Part shown: positions 9,445-17,994 of the stretch, one piece after another | How positions within the stretch are numbered: position 1 is the first letter of the stretch | Layout: each line of letters opens with the position of its first letter | From: Alkalispirochaeta americana | GTDB taxonomy: Bacteria; Spirochaetota; Spirochaetia; DSM-27196; Alkalispirochaetaceae | DNA: 64,000 nucleotides | Assembly: GCF_900156105.1 (NCBI RefSeq) | Contig: NZ_FTMS01000001.1 | Span: 301,036-365,035, forward strand | Reading direction: 5' to 3' | Notes under the pieces: generated by a model | Seen by the model: the letters and a program-made list of their open reading frames with translations, nothing else | What the model was told of the DNA's origin: nothing | The model's database searches: none | Position numbers and translations under genes: made by a program

Positions 9445-10725
9445 ATGAGAAAAGGAACAACCTTGATTGTTGTTGCGTGTATCGCTCTGGCCTTGGGAGC
9501 CTGCGGTAACGGTGGTTCGGCTCAGAGGAAAACAGAGCCCGGTCTGGTGCGGCTCACGTTCTATTACCCGGTGGGGGTGGCAGGACCTCTGGCACGGGTG
9601 ATGAACACCTATGTAGAGGAGTTTAACGACCTTCATTCCGACATCGAAATTGTGCCTGTTTATTCTGGCGACTACGATCCCACCATGCAAAAAGTTCAAA
9701 CCGCCGTTATGGGGGGCAACCCTCCCGATCTGTTTATTGTAGAGATATCCGAGTTGCCGACACTCCTTGCGATGAACGGAATTGAGCCCTTGAGCTCCTA
9801 TGCATCCCCGGAGTTTCTTGCTGACTTTTTCCCGGCCTTTATGGAGAACAGCTACGATGAAGAGGGCGAGCTCTGGGGAATCCCCTTCCAGCGAAGCACG
9901 CCGGTTTTTTACTGGAACAAGGAGCATTTTGCCGAAGTGGGACTTGATCCTGATCGTCCCCCCGAGACGTGGCAGGAGGTTCGGGACTTTGCAGGAAAGC
10001 TGAACCGCCCCGGACGGCACGGTGTCACCATCTCCGGAGGTTGGGATGATTGGCTCTTCCAGGGGTTTGTCCGTCAAAACGGATCGGAACTGATCAACTA
10101 CCGGGAGCGACGAGTCAATTTGAACTCTCCCGAAGCGGTGGAAGCCCTGGAGTTTTGGGTAGCGCTTACTCAGGAGGACAAGGTTGCTCCGCCCCACAGC
10201 ACCTGGGCTTCGACTCCCCCGGATTTTGTCGCTGGCCAAACCTCCATGCTCTACCATTCCACGGGAGTTCTGAGTTTCCTCCGAAGTTCTGCCCAGTTTG
10301 ATTTTGGTGTTGCCTTCATGCCCGGAAACGTGCGTTACGGTGCCGAAGTGGGAGGCGGGAACATCCATATGGGACGGGGAATACCCGAAGCAAACCGAAG
10401 GGCGGCGTGGACGTTCATCGAGTTTCTGACAACACCCGAGATGGCGGCTCGCTGGAGTCGGGATTCGGGGTACGTCTCGGTTCGGGCCTCTTCCTATGAT
10501 TTGCCTGATATGAAGGAATACACCGAGCAGTATCCGGAATATCTGGTGGCCCGGGACCAACTGGACTACGCCTCAGGAAAAATGATGGCCCCTGCCTTTC
10601 AGGAGATCCGGGAGTACCTGAAATCAGCCCTGAACGAATCAACGGCGGGAAATATGACGCCCCGGGTTGCTTTGGATCGCGCCCAGCGTCAAGCAGAAAA
10701 TCTGCTCAAAGAATGGCTTCCTTAA
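9445..10725 (+). CDS. Sugar ABC transporter substrate-binding lipoprotein (CUT1)
   Basis: 426 residues. The signal sequence ends in the lipobox LALGAC, with Cys20 as lipidation site. The mature protein has the family-1 extracellular solute-binding fold: YNDLHSD-like start (EEFNDLHSDIEIVPVYSGDY), VMGGNPPDLFIVE and WGIPFQRSTPVFYWNKEHF. This family binds oligosaccharides or glycerol phosphates at the cell surface. AAGGGGGAGAG precedes the ATG. It heads an operon with two permeases but no ATPase gene, so an unlinked shared MsmK/UgpC-type ATPase is expected. It is related to the protein at 13594-14895. Confidence 0.93.
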   Translation: MRKGTTLIVVACIALALGACGNGGSAQRKTEPGLVRLTFYYPVGVAGPLARVMNTYVEEFNDLHSDIEIVPVYSGDYDPTMQKVQTAVMGGNPPDLFIVEISELPTLLAMNGIEPLSSYASPEFLADFFPAFMENSYDEEGELWGIPFQRSTPVFYWNKEHFAEVGLDPDRPPETWQEVRDFAGKLNRPGRHGVTISGGWDDWLFQGFVRQNGSELINYRERRVNLNSPEAVEALEFWVALTQEDKVAPPHSTWASTPPDFVAGQTSMLYHSTGVLSFLRSSAQFDFGVAFMPGNVRYGAEVGGGNIHMGRGIPEANRRAAWTFIEFLTTPEMAARWSRDSGYVSVRASSYDLPDMKEYTEQYPEYLVARDQLDYASGKMMAPAFQEIREYLKSALNESTAGNMTPRVALDRAQRQAENLLKEWLP

Positions 10726-10760
10726 ACGGACTACCACAGCACTGACCGTTTATGTTTTCC

Positions 10761-10791
10761 GGCGTGCGGCGCTGCTGCCGCGCCGCACGCC
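10761..10791 (+). other. Intercistronic hairpin after the binding-protein gene
   Basis: Perfect 12-bp stem (GGCGTGCGGCGC with its complement) and 7-base loop, followed by ATCTTTACC rather than a T-run. It lies between the binding-protein and permease genes, where such structures in mal-type operons protect the upstream mRNA and lower downstream expression. Confidence 0.75.
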
Positions 10792-10821
10792 ATCTTTACC
10801 TTCCAAAGAGGAGCTGTTGCC

Positions 10822-11712
10822 GTGGCCTTCACGTTTGCTTTCAAGCGATCCTATCATCCCTATTTGTATCTTCTACCCAGTGTAATTTTCCTTGTTCTCT
10901 TTACTTACTGGCCTGTGGTCTATTCTTTCGGGCTCAGTTTGTTCCGCCAGAGCGTCATATCGCCGGTCCCGGTTTTTGCAGGTTTCGGAAACTATCGCGA
11001 TGCTTTTCAGGCTGATATTTTCTGGACCGTTGTGCGAAACACCCTCTTTTTTGTTCTGGGAACGATACCCGTGACCATGGTGATCTCTCTTATGATGGCC
11101 GTTCTGCTGAACGAAAATCTCGGTTGGCTTCGCAACGTCTATCGGGTTGCCATGTTTTATCCCACCATGATTCCCATGGCCGCCGCGGCCATGCTGGGGG
11201 TCTGGCTCTTCAACCCCGGGATTGGTCTCATAAACCACTATTTGGGCCGTCTGGGCATACCTCCCCGGCAGTGGCTCTACAGCATGGATTGGGCCTTGCC
11301 GGCTATCATGATCACGGCGGTTTGGAAGAATTTTGGCTATTTCATGATCATTTTTCTTGCAGGGCTCCAGAGCATCAGTACCGAGCTCTACGAAAGTGCT
11401 GATCTGGAGGGAGCCGGGTTTTTTCAGAAGCTCCGGCTGATCACGTTGCCCCTTCTCGGCCCCACGTCGATGTTTGTGGTGGTGGTGGGGGTGATTACCT
11501 CGTTCCAGGTCTTTGATCTGGTCTATGTGATGACCCAGGGAGGCCCCGCCGACCGGACAAACGTTATGGTCTACTACATTTATCAGTATGCTTTTCGGTT
11601 CTGGAATATTGGCCGCGCTGCCGCGCTGACCGTGCTCTTTCTGGTAGCCCTGATAGGGTTCATAGTTCTGCTGGTTCGCTCCATGGAGAAGAAGGTCCAT
11701 TATGAAGTCTGA
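10822..11712 (+). CDS. Sugar ABC transporter permease (MalF/UgpA-like)
   Basis: 296 residues with six predicted membrane helices. The EAA loop that docks the ATPase is visible as YESADLEGAGFFQKLRLITLP. The start is GTG 10822, placed by AGAGGAG about 9 bases upstream. The GGPADRTNVMVYYIYQYAF segment near the end is typical of CUT1 permeases. It follows the intercistronic hairpin and overlaps the next permease by 11 bases. Confidence 0.93.
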   Translation: MAFTFAFKRSYHPYLYLLPSVIFLVLFTYWPVVYSFGLSLFRQSVISPVPVFAGFGNYRDAFQADIFWTVVRNTLFFVLGTIPVTMVISLMMAVLLNENLGWLRNVYRVAMFYPTMIPMAAAAMLGVWLFNPGIGLINHYLGRLGIPPRQWLYSMDWALPAIMITAVWKNFGYFMIIFLAGLQSISTELYESADLEGAGFFQKLRLITLPLLGPTSMFVVVVGVITSFQVFDLVYVMTQGGPADRTNVMVYYIYQYAFRFWNIGRAAALTVLFLVALIGFIVLLVRSMEKKVHYEV

Positions 11713-12601
11713 TACTCGTCGAACGATTCAGGGTGATCAAAAGGGTGGAGTCTCTTCTGCAGCTCTGCCGGTGGTCACATTCCTTCGGAAAAAGAAGATA
11801 TTTCTTCACGTGATTCTTATGGCAGTAGCGGGCATAACGATTGTTCCCTACTTGTGGGCTCTCTCGACATCGCTGAAGACACGGGCTGCGGTCTTCACCC
11901 CCGAACCCCAGTGGATACCGAATCCGCTGGTTCTGATAAACTACATGGAAGTGTTTAATATGGCTCCCTTTGGCCTTTATTTGGTTAACACCATCATTGT
12001 GGTGCTGGGGGTTCTGGCTGTTCAAATTTTTACGGTGACCACTGCTGCCTACGCCTTTTCACGTCTCACCTTCCGGGGAAGTAACATTCTCTTCGTGTTC
12101 TTTATCATCCAGATGATGCTCCCTGTTCATGCGATTATTGTTCCCAATTACCTCACTGTGCGACACTTGGGAGTTCTGAATACACGGCTTGCCATGATGC
12201 TGCCCTTTTTTGCATCAGGGTACGGGACCTTCCTTTTGCGCCAGGCCTTCCGGCAGGTTCCCCGGGATTTTGAAGATGCCGCGGTAATAGATGGGTGCTC
12301 GGGGCCGATGTTTATCGTGCGGGTTCTTATGCCCATGGCAAAGCCTACCTTCGTAGCTTTTGGCCTTATCAGCATTGTTACCCACTGGAATGACTTTTTC
12401 TGGCCCCTGGTTGTCACCGATACTCCGTCGGTACGCACTCTCACGCTGGGGCTCGCCATGTTTGTTCAGCAGGAGAGTGGTGCCGATTGGACCCTCCTTA
12501 TGGCGGCTACCATTTTTGTTACGGCTCCCCTCCTGGTTCTTTTCGTGGTGTACCAGCGGAAGTTTATCGAGAGTTTCATGTCGGCCGGTCTGAAAGGATA
12601 G
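11702..12601 (+). CDS. Sugar ABC transporter permease (MalG/UgpE-like)
   Basis: 299 residues with six predicted membrane helices. The EAA motif reads DFEDAAVIDGCSGPMFIVRVLMP. The C-terminus (YQRKFIESFMSAGLKG) is the usual end of MalG-type permeases, the partner of the preceding protein. The ATG lies inside the end of the upstream gene, indicating coupled translation. The operon appears to end here, but no intrinsic terminator was found in the 120 bases that follow. Confidence 0.93.
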   Translation: MKSDTRRTIQGDQKGGVSSAALPVVTFLRKKKIFLHVILMAVAGITIVPYLWALSTSLKTRAAVFTPEPQWIPNPLVLINYMEVFNMAPFGLYLVNTIIVVLGVLAVQIFTVTTAAYAFSRLTFRGSNILFVFFIIQMMLPVHAIIVPNYLTVRHLGVLNTRLAMMLPFFASGYGTFLLRQAFRQVPRDFEDAAVIDGCSGPMFIVRVLMPMAKPTFVAFGLISIVTHWNDFFWPLVVTDTPSVRTLTLGLAMFVQQESGADWTLLMAATIFVTAPLLVLFVVYQRKFIESFMSAGLKG

Positions 12602-12686
12602 TCAGCGTGTCCGGGAAGGATGAGGCTGCAAGTAAGTAAGAGATTCTTATTTTTACCAGAGTTTTGAATTTAAGAGAATAAAAACG

Positions 12687-12715
12687 TTGTGAAGTAAAAA
12701 AAGATGGTGTATATT
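12687..12715 (+). promoter_or_regulatory. Sigma70-type promoter of the RpiR operon
   Basis: TTGTGA (12687-12692), a 17-base A-rich spacer and TATATT (12710-12715). The predicted transcript starts at about 12722, at or just before the GTG (12723) and ATG (12726) of the regulator gene, so the mRNA may be leaderless. Confidence 0.7.
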
Positions 12716-12725
12716 TACTTCTGTG

Positions 12726-13601
12726 ATGTATCGAGTCGACTGGATGGAGCGGATCGAGCATGCCCGGGAACACCTGACACGCCTTGAGCAGAGTCTTCTG
12801 GACTTTGTGAACGGGAACCCGGAGAAGGCCGTGTTGCTCTCGCAGAAGGATTTCCTTCGCCAGGCTCAGGTAAGCAAGCCGATTCTGATCAACTTCTTCC
12901 GGAAGCTGGGCTATTCCGATTACCGAAGTTTTCAAGCGGGAGTGGAGCAGTTTTTTTCTACCCACATAGATTCTTTCCGGGCATCGCAAGACCTTCACAA
13001 CCGGGTCAGAACCATTCCCGAGATGATCGACCAGGCGGTACATGTGGATATGCGAGCGATGGGGCGCCTCCTGGAGATTGTGCCGGAACAAACCCTTCGC
13101 GTCTTTGCTGAGAAAGTTTTTAGGGCAAGGACTGTGTATGTTGCGGGGATGGGCACGGGTTATTACCCGGCGCATTATCTTGCACAACGACTCCGGCGAT
13201 ACCGGATCGTGACCGTTCTGATTTCCCACGAGTCAGACCATTCTCCTGATGAGATCTATCCCCTTGGCAGTGAGGATGTTCTTGTAGCGTTCGGATATAC
13301 CCGGGATGACAGCTGGCTCTTTCCCCTGCTTCGGCTTTGTCGGGAACGCGGAGCTCTGTCCTTTCTTGTTACTGCAACGATACACCCTGACTATGTGGGC
13401 TCCTGTTCACACTACGTCCATGTTCCCCGGGGGGAGGTTCGTTTCAAAAACTCCATGGCAGTGCCAATGGCTTTTTCGAACTTGCTTCTCCTGGCGTTTG
13501 AGGTGATTCACGGTGATCATGCTGAAGAACAGCTTCAACTGTTGGAAGAGACCCGGAGATCCTGGGTCAGAGAAACACGGCAAGGAGGAGATGATGAATG
13601 A
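12726..13601 (+). CDS. RpiR/MurR-family transcriptional regulator (HTH + SIS)
   Basis: About 291 residues. The N-terminal HTH_6 domain covers roughly residues 1-80 (LTRLEQSLLDFVN, SQKDFLRQAQVSKPILINFFRKLGYSDY). A phosphosugar-binding SIS domain covers roughly 115-260 (VYVAGMGTGYYPAHYLAQRL). Such regulators sense sugar phosphates and control transport and catabolism operons. There is no Shine-Dalgarno sequence; a GTG directly precedes the ATG, and a promoter sits immediately upstream. The stop overlaps the start of the next binding-protein gene, so the regulator is the first gene of that operon. Confidence 0.9.
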   Translation: MYRVDWMERIEHAREHLTRLEQSLLDFVNGNPEKAVLLSQKDFLRQAQVSKPILINFFRKLGYSDYRSFQAGVEQFFSTHIDSFRASQDLHNRVRTIPEMIDQAVHVDMRAMGRLLEIVPEQTLRVFAEKVFRARTVYVAGMGTGYYPAHYLAQRLRRYRIVTVLISHESDHSPDEIYPLGSEDVLVAFGYTRDDSWLFPLLRLCRERGALSFLVTATIHPDYVGSCSHYVHVPRGEVRFKNSMAVPMAFSNLLLLAFEVIHGDHAEEQLQLLEETRRSWVRETRQGGDDE

Positions 13602-14895
13602 ACGCAAAGTTTTCTTTGTAGGGCTCGCAATGATGGTTCTCGCGGGCGTGGTCTACGCATCGGGAAACAGGGAGAAGACGCCAGGAGATGTAACGATTCA
13701 AGTGGCCTATCCCGTAGCGGTGGATGCGCCTATTTCGGATATTCTTGACCGCTACGCCCGGGAGTTCGAGGCAAAAAACCCCGGAGTAACGATCGAACCG
13801 GTTTATGCAGGAGGATACCCCGATATCCGGACCATGATTCAGACCACCATGGACGGCGGAGGGTCGCCACCGGCACTCTCGGTTCTTCTGGCAACAGATC
13901 TATTTGATCTTGCGAATGCCCGATATATCGAACCGATCACGGACCTGATCCAGGCCATGCCCGACGGACAGGCTTATCTGGAAGACTTTATCCCGGTTTT
14001 TCTCTCCAACTCCTACTACATGGACGAGATATGGAGTCTGCCCTTCCAGCGTAGCGCCGTCATGCTCTACTACAATGCGGATTTGCTGGAAGAGGCGGGA
14101 ATAGAGGCTCCCTCGAATTGGGCGGAACTTGCAGAGGCCGCTCAGGCCCTTACCGTTCGGCAGAACGGAGAGGTTCTGCGTTGGGGTATTGAATGGCCTT
14201 CGTCGTGGCCCTACTGGCTCTTCCAACCACTTGCTATGGGGGCTGGGCAAAACATCGTCGGAGAAGGGGATGCCGAGGTGTTTTTCGACCATCCCGATGT
14301 AATAGCAGCAATCGAGTACTACAACAGTCTCTCTGACCGGTATCAGGCGACGCCCCGGGGCGTACAGGCTTCCTGGGGAAATGTTGTTCCCGGGTTTGTC
14401 GCTGGGGATTCAGCCATGATAGTGCATACCTCAGGAAGCCTTGCGCGAATCCTGAGTCAGGCTGACTTCTCTGTTGGTGTCACAGGAATTCCCGGCCGTG
14501 ACGGAGGCCAGTTCAGTGTTCCCGGTGGCGGAAATCTCTACATCACCAGGGGGATCCCCGAGGCCCAAAGGCAGGCGGCCTTTGATTTTGCTGTCTTTCT
14601 CACCGAACCTGATCGGGTGGCAGATTTCAGTATAGCCACCGGTTATATCGCCCACCGAAATAGTGCTTTCGAAACACCCGCTCTTGGGGAGTATATCCGG
14701 CAGCATCCCCAGGCCGGGGAGGCTCGGCAGATTCTTGCCACGGCGGGGAAAGAGTTGTCGCTACAGAACCTTGGAGAGGTGCGGAATATTTTCCATAACT
14801 ATCTGGAAGCTGCCTTTAATCGCCAGATGACGCCTGCCGAGGCCATGAGAGAGGCCCAGCGCGAGGCCGATGCTGCTCTGCGTGATTTTCGCTGA
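13594..14895 (+). CDS. Sugar ABC transporter substrate-binding protein (CUT1), second copy
   Basis: 433 residues from ATG 13594, which has better spacing (5) from AGGAGG than the ATG at 13591. There is an N-terminal signal peptide (FFVGLAMMVLAGVVYA) without a lipobox cysteine. Motifs parallel the 9445 protein: YAGGYPDIRTMIQTTMDGG, SLPFQRSAVMLYYNAD, GVTGIPGRDGGQFSVPGGG and RGIPEAQRQAAFDFAVFL. It binds a carbohydrate for import (family knowledge). It is encoded directly behind the RpiR gene with overlapping stop and start. Confidence 0.92.
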   Translation: MNERKVFFVGLAMMVLAGVVYASGNREKTPGDVTIQVAYPVAVDAPISDILDRYAREFEAKNPGVTIEPVYAGGYPDIRTMIQTTMDGGGSPPALSVLLATDLFDLANARYIEPITDLIQAMPDGQAYLEDFIPVFLSNSYYMDEIWSLPFQRSAVMLYYNADLLEEAGIEAPSNWAELAEAAQALTVRQNGEVLRWGIEWPSSWPYWLFQPLAMGAGQNIVGEGDAEVFFDHPDVIAAIEYYNSLSDRYQATPRGVQASWGNVVPGFVAGDSAMIVHTSGSLARILSQADFSVGVTGIPGRDGGQFSVPGGGNLYITRGIPEAQRQAAFDFAVFLTEPDRVADFSIATGYIAHRNSAFETPALGEYIRQHPQAGEARQILATAGKELSLQNLGEVRNIFHNYLEAAFNRQMTPAEAMREAQREADAALRDFR

Positions 14896-14912
14896 GTTTA
14901 TCAATTGAGAAA

Positions 14913-14939
14913 CGGCCAGCCCCTCAAAGGGGTTGGCCG
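14913..14939 (+). other. Intercistronic hairpin after the second binding-protein gene
   Basis: 11-bp stem (CGGCCAGCCCC against GGGGTTGGCCG, one G-U pair) with loop TCAAA and no T-tract. It has the same position as the hairpin at 10761, between binding-protein and permease genes. Confidence 0.75.
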
Positions 14940-14973
14940 AATCATGTGTCACAGGATCTTCACAGGAGACGTT

Positions 14974-15858
14974 ATGCTCAGGGAAAGGCGTATGCCGTTG
15001 ACACCCTATATGCTGATTTTGCCCACGCTGACCTTTGTTGTCATCTTCACTATCTATCCTACCATTGCGAGTGTGGTGGCCGCTTTCTTTCAGCATCGCC
15101 TGAACGTGCCCCGCTTTCGTGAGCCTCTGTTCTATGGTCTGGGGAACTACCGGGATCTTCTGGAGAGCTCCACTTTTCGGCTTATCCTGAGGAATACAAT
15201 CGTTTACGTGCTGGTGCTGGTGCCGATGGTGGTAACAACAGCACTTGTCTTTGCCCTCTGGCTGAACAAGTACAAGGGTGCATTTTTCCGAATAGCGATC
15301 TTTCACCCTGCTATCTTGCCCATGGTTTCGGCTGCAACGATCTGGTTGTTTTTCTTTACCCCGGGCTACGGAATATTCAATCAGTTTCTTCGTTTCTTTG
15401 GATACACGGGGCCCCAGAACTGGATCGCAAACCCTCGAATGTCTCTGTGGGCTTTGCTGATTGTGCAGTTCTGGAAGGACTCAAGTTTTTTCATGATCTT
15501 TTTCCTTGCGGGGGTGCAAAATCTTCCTCGCGACGTCTATGAAGCGCTTCGAATCGAAGGGGTCGGGCCGGTTACGACGTTTTTCCGATTCACTCTGCCT
15601 CTGCTCAGGAGAACGAGTCTTTTTGTAACCACCGTCGCGGTGATCGGCGCTTTTCAGGCGGTGGACCATGTTTTTATTATGACCCAGGGCGGGCCGAGCA
15701 ACAGCAGTAATCTATTGCTCTATCATCTCTGGCAGGTGAGGTTCGAGAGTCTGAATGTTGGCCGCTCCTCGGCGATTACGGTGTTACTGGTTCTGTTACT
15801 ACTGCTCTTTACTTTGACAAACTTTTTTGCCAGCGAGAGGCGAACCCATGAGGTATAG
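14974..15858 (+). CDS. Sugar ABC transporter permease (MalF/UgpA-like), second copy
   Basis: 294 residues from ATG 14974, chosen for the AGGAG 5 bases upstream; the frame is open from 14905, but that region is the hairpin. Six membrane helices are predicted. The EAA loop is YEALRIEGVGPVTTFFRFTLP, and GGPSNSSNLLLYHLW lies near the end. It is paralogous to the 10822 permease and overlaps the next gene by 11 bases. Confidence 0.93.
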   Translation: MLRERRMPLTPYMLILPTLTFVVIFTIYPTIASVVAAFFQHRLNVPRFREPLFYGLGNYRDLLESSTFRLILRNTIVYVLVLVPMVVTTALVFALWLNKYKGAFFRIAIFHPAILPMVSAATIWLFFFTPGYGIFNQFLRFFGYTGPQNWIANPRMSLWALLIVQFWKDSSFFMIFFLAGVQNLPRDVYEALRIEGVGPVTTFFRFTLPLLRRTSLFVTTVAVIGAFQAVDHVFIMTQGGPSNSSNLLLYHLWQVRFESLNVGRSSAITVLLVLLLLLFTLTNFFASERRTHEV

Positions 15859-16693
15859 TGCTGGAAGAAGACCGTTCCCGGTTCTGCGCATTCTGGGGCT
15901 CTGTGGGGGAGTTTTGCTCTGCTTCCTCTGGTTTGCTCCGCTGATCTGGTCCGTTGTGGCGAGTATGCGACCACCCCTGGAATCATTTTCGAGAGGGCGC
16001 GTATGGTTTGGTAGCCATCTCAGTCTTGATAATTTCGCTCGTGCCCTCGCTATTGCTCCCTTTCCGCTCTATTTCAGAAACACAATATATCTGGTCACGG
16101 TAATTCTTTCGGTTCAGCTGGTTACCAGTTCTCTGGCAGCCTTTGCTTTTGCCTTTTACCGGTTTCCGGGAAAAAATGTGTTTTTCACCATTATTCTCGC
16201 CCAGATGATGATTCCCACGGTGGCTCTGCTGGTTCCAAACTTTCAGACAATTCGAATACTGGGCCTGTACGACACGGTATGGGCCATGGCGATACCCTTT
16301 TGGGGAAGCGCTTTCGGAACGTTTCTTCTTCGCCAGGCCTTTCTGAGTATACCCCGTGATTACGGTGACGCTGCACTGGTTGATGGGTGCGGATGGTACC
16401 TGACGCTTCGCCTTGTCTATCTGCCCATGGCCACCTCGTCGCTGGTGGCTTTTTCAATCTCCTCAATCAACTGGCACTGGAATAGTTTGATCTGGCCCCT
16501 TATCGTCACGCAGTCAGACAGAACGCGGCCCCTCACGGCCGGTTTGGCGCGGTTTACCCAGCTTGGCGAGATAGGAGCCCAATGGGGCCTTATGTCGGCG
16601 GCAACGCTGATCGTTGCGATGCCTCTCTTCCTGGCTTTTTTGGTGTTTCAGCGGAAATTTCTCGAAGGCTTCATGAACTCGGGGTTGAAATGA
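15848..16693 (+). CDS. Sugar ABC transporter permease (MalG/UgpE-like), second copy
   Basis: 281 residues from ATG 15848, inside the end of the previous gene, preceded by GAGAGG. Six membrane helices are predicted. The EAA loop is DYGDAALVDGCGWYLTLRLVYLP, and the C-terminus FQRKFLEGFMNSGLK matches the family end. It overlaps the next, unknown gene in an ATGA arrangement, which places that gene in the same operon. Again no ATPase gene is encoded here. Confidence 0.92.
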   Translation: MRYSAGRRPFPVLRILGLCGGVLLCFLWFAPLIWSVVASMRPPLESFSRGRVWFGSHLSLDNFARALAIAPFPLYFRNTIYLVTVILSVQLVTSSLAAFAFAFYRFPGKNVFFTIILAQMMIPTVALLVPNFQTIRILGLYDTVWAMAIPFWGSAFGTFLLRQAFLSIPRDYGDAALVDGCGWYLTLRLVYLPMATSSLVAFSISSINWHWNSLIWPLIVTQSDRTRPLTAGLARFTQLGEIGAQWGLMSAATLIVAMPLFLAFLVFQRKFLEGFMNSGLK

Positions 16694-17166
16694 TAATTCA
16701 ATGGAAATGGAATGATCCGGAACACATTGATGCCCACCGGCAGGACTTCTCGGAGCCCCCCGAAAGGGTGATGGATTGGTTGGTTGAAGAACACCTCTCT
16801 TCTATTTCTCCTGCCCACAGACAGGGATGGGTTCATGCCTCCTATGAATATCCGCGGTTTGCAGGAGTATCCGGTCTCAGGGAGGTTCCCCCTGACGGCT
16901 CTGCCTCTTTCTGGGGGTATCGAAACAAGAGGACTATCCCCTCACACCTTTGCGAGGGGGAGAAAAGCCTTACGAGAGAGATCTGTCTCTGGGGGTGGTG
17001 GGACTCTCCCTGTTTTGTTGTCCATACCCTCTACCCGGGAGCAAAAGCTCCCCGTGAGATACATGACCCGGACCTGACACTTCAGGAGATTGCCGGGGCC
17101 ATAGAGTTCTGGAGGGTTCACGCTATTGTTGTAGAGAAAGGAGACTGGTCTGAATCTCACCATTGA
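16690..17166 (+). CDS. Unknown protein of the second sugar operon
   Basis: 158 residues, not recognised. It starts MIIQWKWNDPEHIDAHR and is rich in Trp, Glu and His; it has no signal peptide or membrane segment, so it is probably cytoplasmic. The ATGA overlap with the permease upstream and the closely following HAD gene argue that it works with the transported compound, perhaps as an accessory or metabolic protein (inference). Codon use matches its neighbours. Confidence 0.75.
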   Translation: MIIQWKWNDPEHIDAHRQDFSEPPERVMDWLVEEHLSSISPAHRQGWVHASYEYPRFAGVSGLREVPPDGSASFWGYRNKRTIPSHLCEGEKSLTREICLWGWWDSPCFVVHTLYPGAKAPREIHDPDLTLQEIAGAIEFWRVHAIVVEKGDWSESHH

Positions 17167-17194
17167 GTACCTGAAGGGGATCGCGCCGAAGGAC

Positions 17195-17842
17195 ATGAGA
17201 GGGTCTGTAGCGATTTTTGATATCGATTCCACCATTATGGATACTGCCCCGAGAAACTTCAGAATTTTGAGAGAGGCCGCCGAGGAATATCCTGTCATTG
17301 CGCCTGCGGTGGACCAACTCTCTGTTGGCGACATGGGGTGGAATGTTCTCGATGCCCTGAAATCTTGTATGACCCTGTCAGAAGACCTGGCAAGAAAAAT
17401 ATCGCGTTTCTGGAGTGACCGGTTCTTTACGAACCACTATGCTCTGGAAGATGCTCCGTACCAGGGAGTTGCCGAGATACTCTGGTGGATACACCAGGAG
17501 GGATGCCTTCTGGTGTATCTTACTGGACGAGATGAACCGGGTATGTCCACAGGGACACGGCAATCTTTTGTTCAGGCCAATCTGCCGGCAGGAGAGGGGA
17601 CTCGTTTTATTCTGAAGCCGGATTTTGAGACGCCTGATCTTGTTTTCAAGCGAAAAGCCCTGGAGAGTATCGGCAGAATGGGAACTGTCTGGGTGGCTGT
17701 GGAGAATGAGCCGGCCAACGCGAATCTCTTTGCCCAAATGTTTCCCGATGCGCGGGTTCTGCTGATCGATACAATCACGAGCCCGAATCCGGACGTTCCT
17801 GATCCGGCAGTAATACGGTTCTGTCGATACGGGCCGGTCTGA
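17195..17842 (+). CDS. HAD-superfamily hydrolase
   Basis: 215 residues from ATG 17195. The nucleophile motif is AIFDIDSTIMD (Asp9 and Asp11); motif II is LVYLTGRDEPG, with a Thr after the hydrophobic strand. A conserved lysine follows (FKRKALESIG), and the acidic motif is possibly VAVENEPAN. The superfamily is mostly phosphatases, so a sugar-phosphate phosphatase role in this operon is plausible but unproven. The true start may be upstream: an in-frame CTG at 17150 stands 6 bases after AAGGAG and would add 15 residues. Confidence 0.8.
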   Translation: MRGSVAIFDIDSTIMDTAPRNFRILREAAEEYPVIAPAVDQLSVGDMGWNVLDALKSCMTLSEDLARKISRFWSDRFFTNHYALEDAPYQGVAEILWWIHQEGCLLVYLTGRDEPGMSTGTRQSFVQANLPAGEGTRFILKPDFETPDLVFKRKALESIGRMGTVWVAVENEPANANLFAQMFPDARVLLIDTITSPNPDVPDPAVIRFCRYGPV

Positions 17843-17865
17843 TCCCCCCCGTTAGTCCTCATTTG

Positions 17866-17883
17866 CCCGGCCGTGCGGCCGGG
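17866..17883 (+). other. Short GC-rich hairpin after the HAD gene
   Basis: Perfect 7-bp stem CCCGGCC / GGCCGGG with a GTGC loop and no T-tract. It follows the last gene of the second sugar operon by 24 bases and may end or protect that transcript. Confidence 0.5.
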
Positions 17884-17994
17884 TGGCTGGGCGGCAAAAT
17901 TTGCATCCTCGCCAATCCTGTGCGAGACTGGGAGGAACGGGTGTCGCCTGTTTTGCGGCACAGCTGTTTCAAACGTAGTGCAGGGAGGAAGGCA

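Noticed and set aside
9445..16693. ABC transporters broken by loss of the ATPase gene
   Set aside because: CUT1 sugar operons often lack an ATPase gene and share a general MsmK/UgpC-type ATPase. All genes here are intact.
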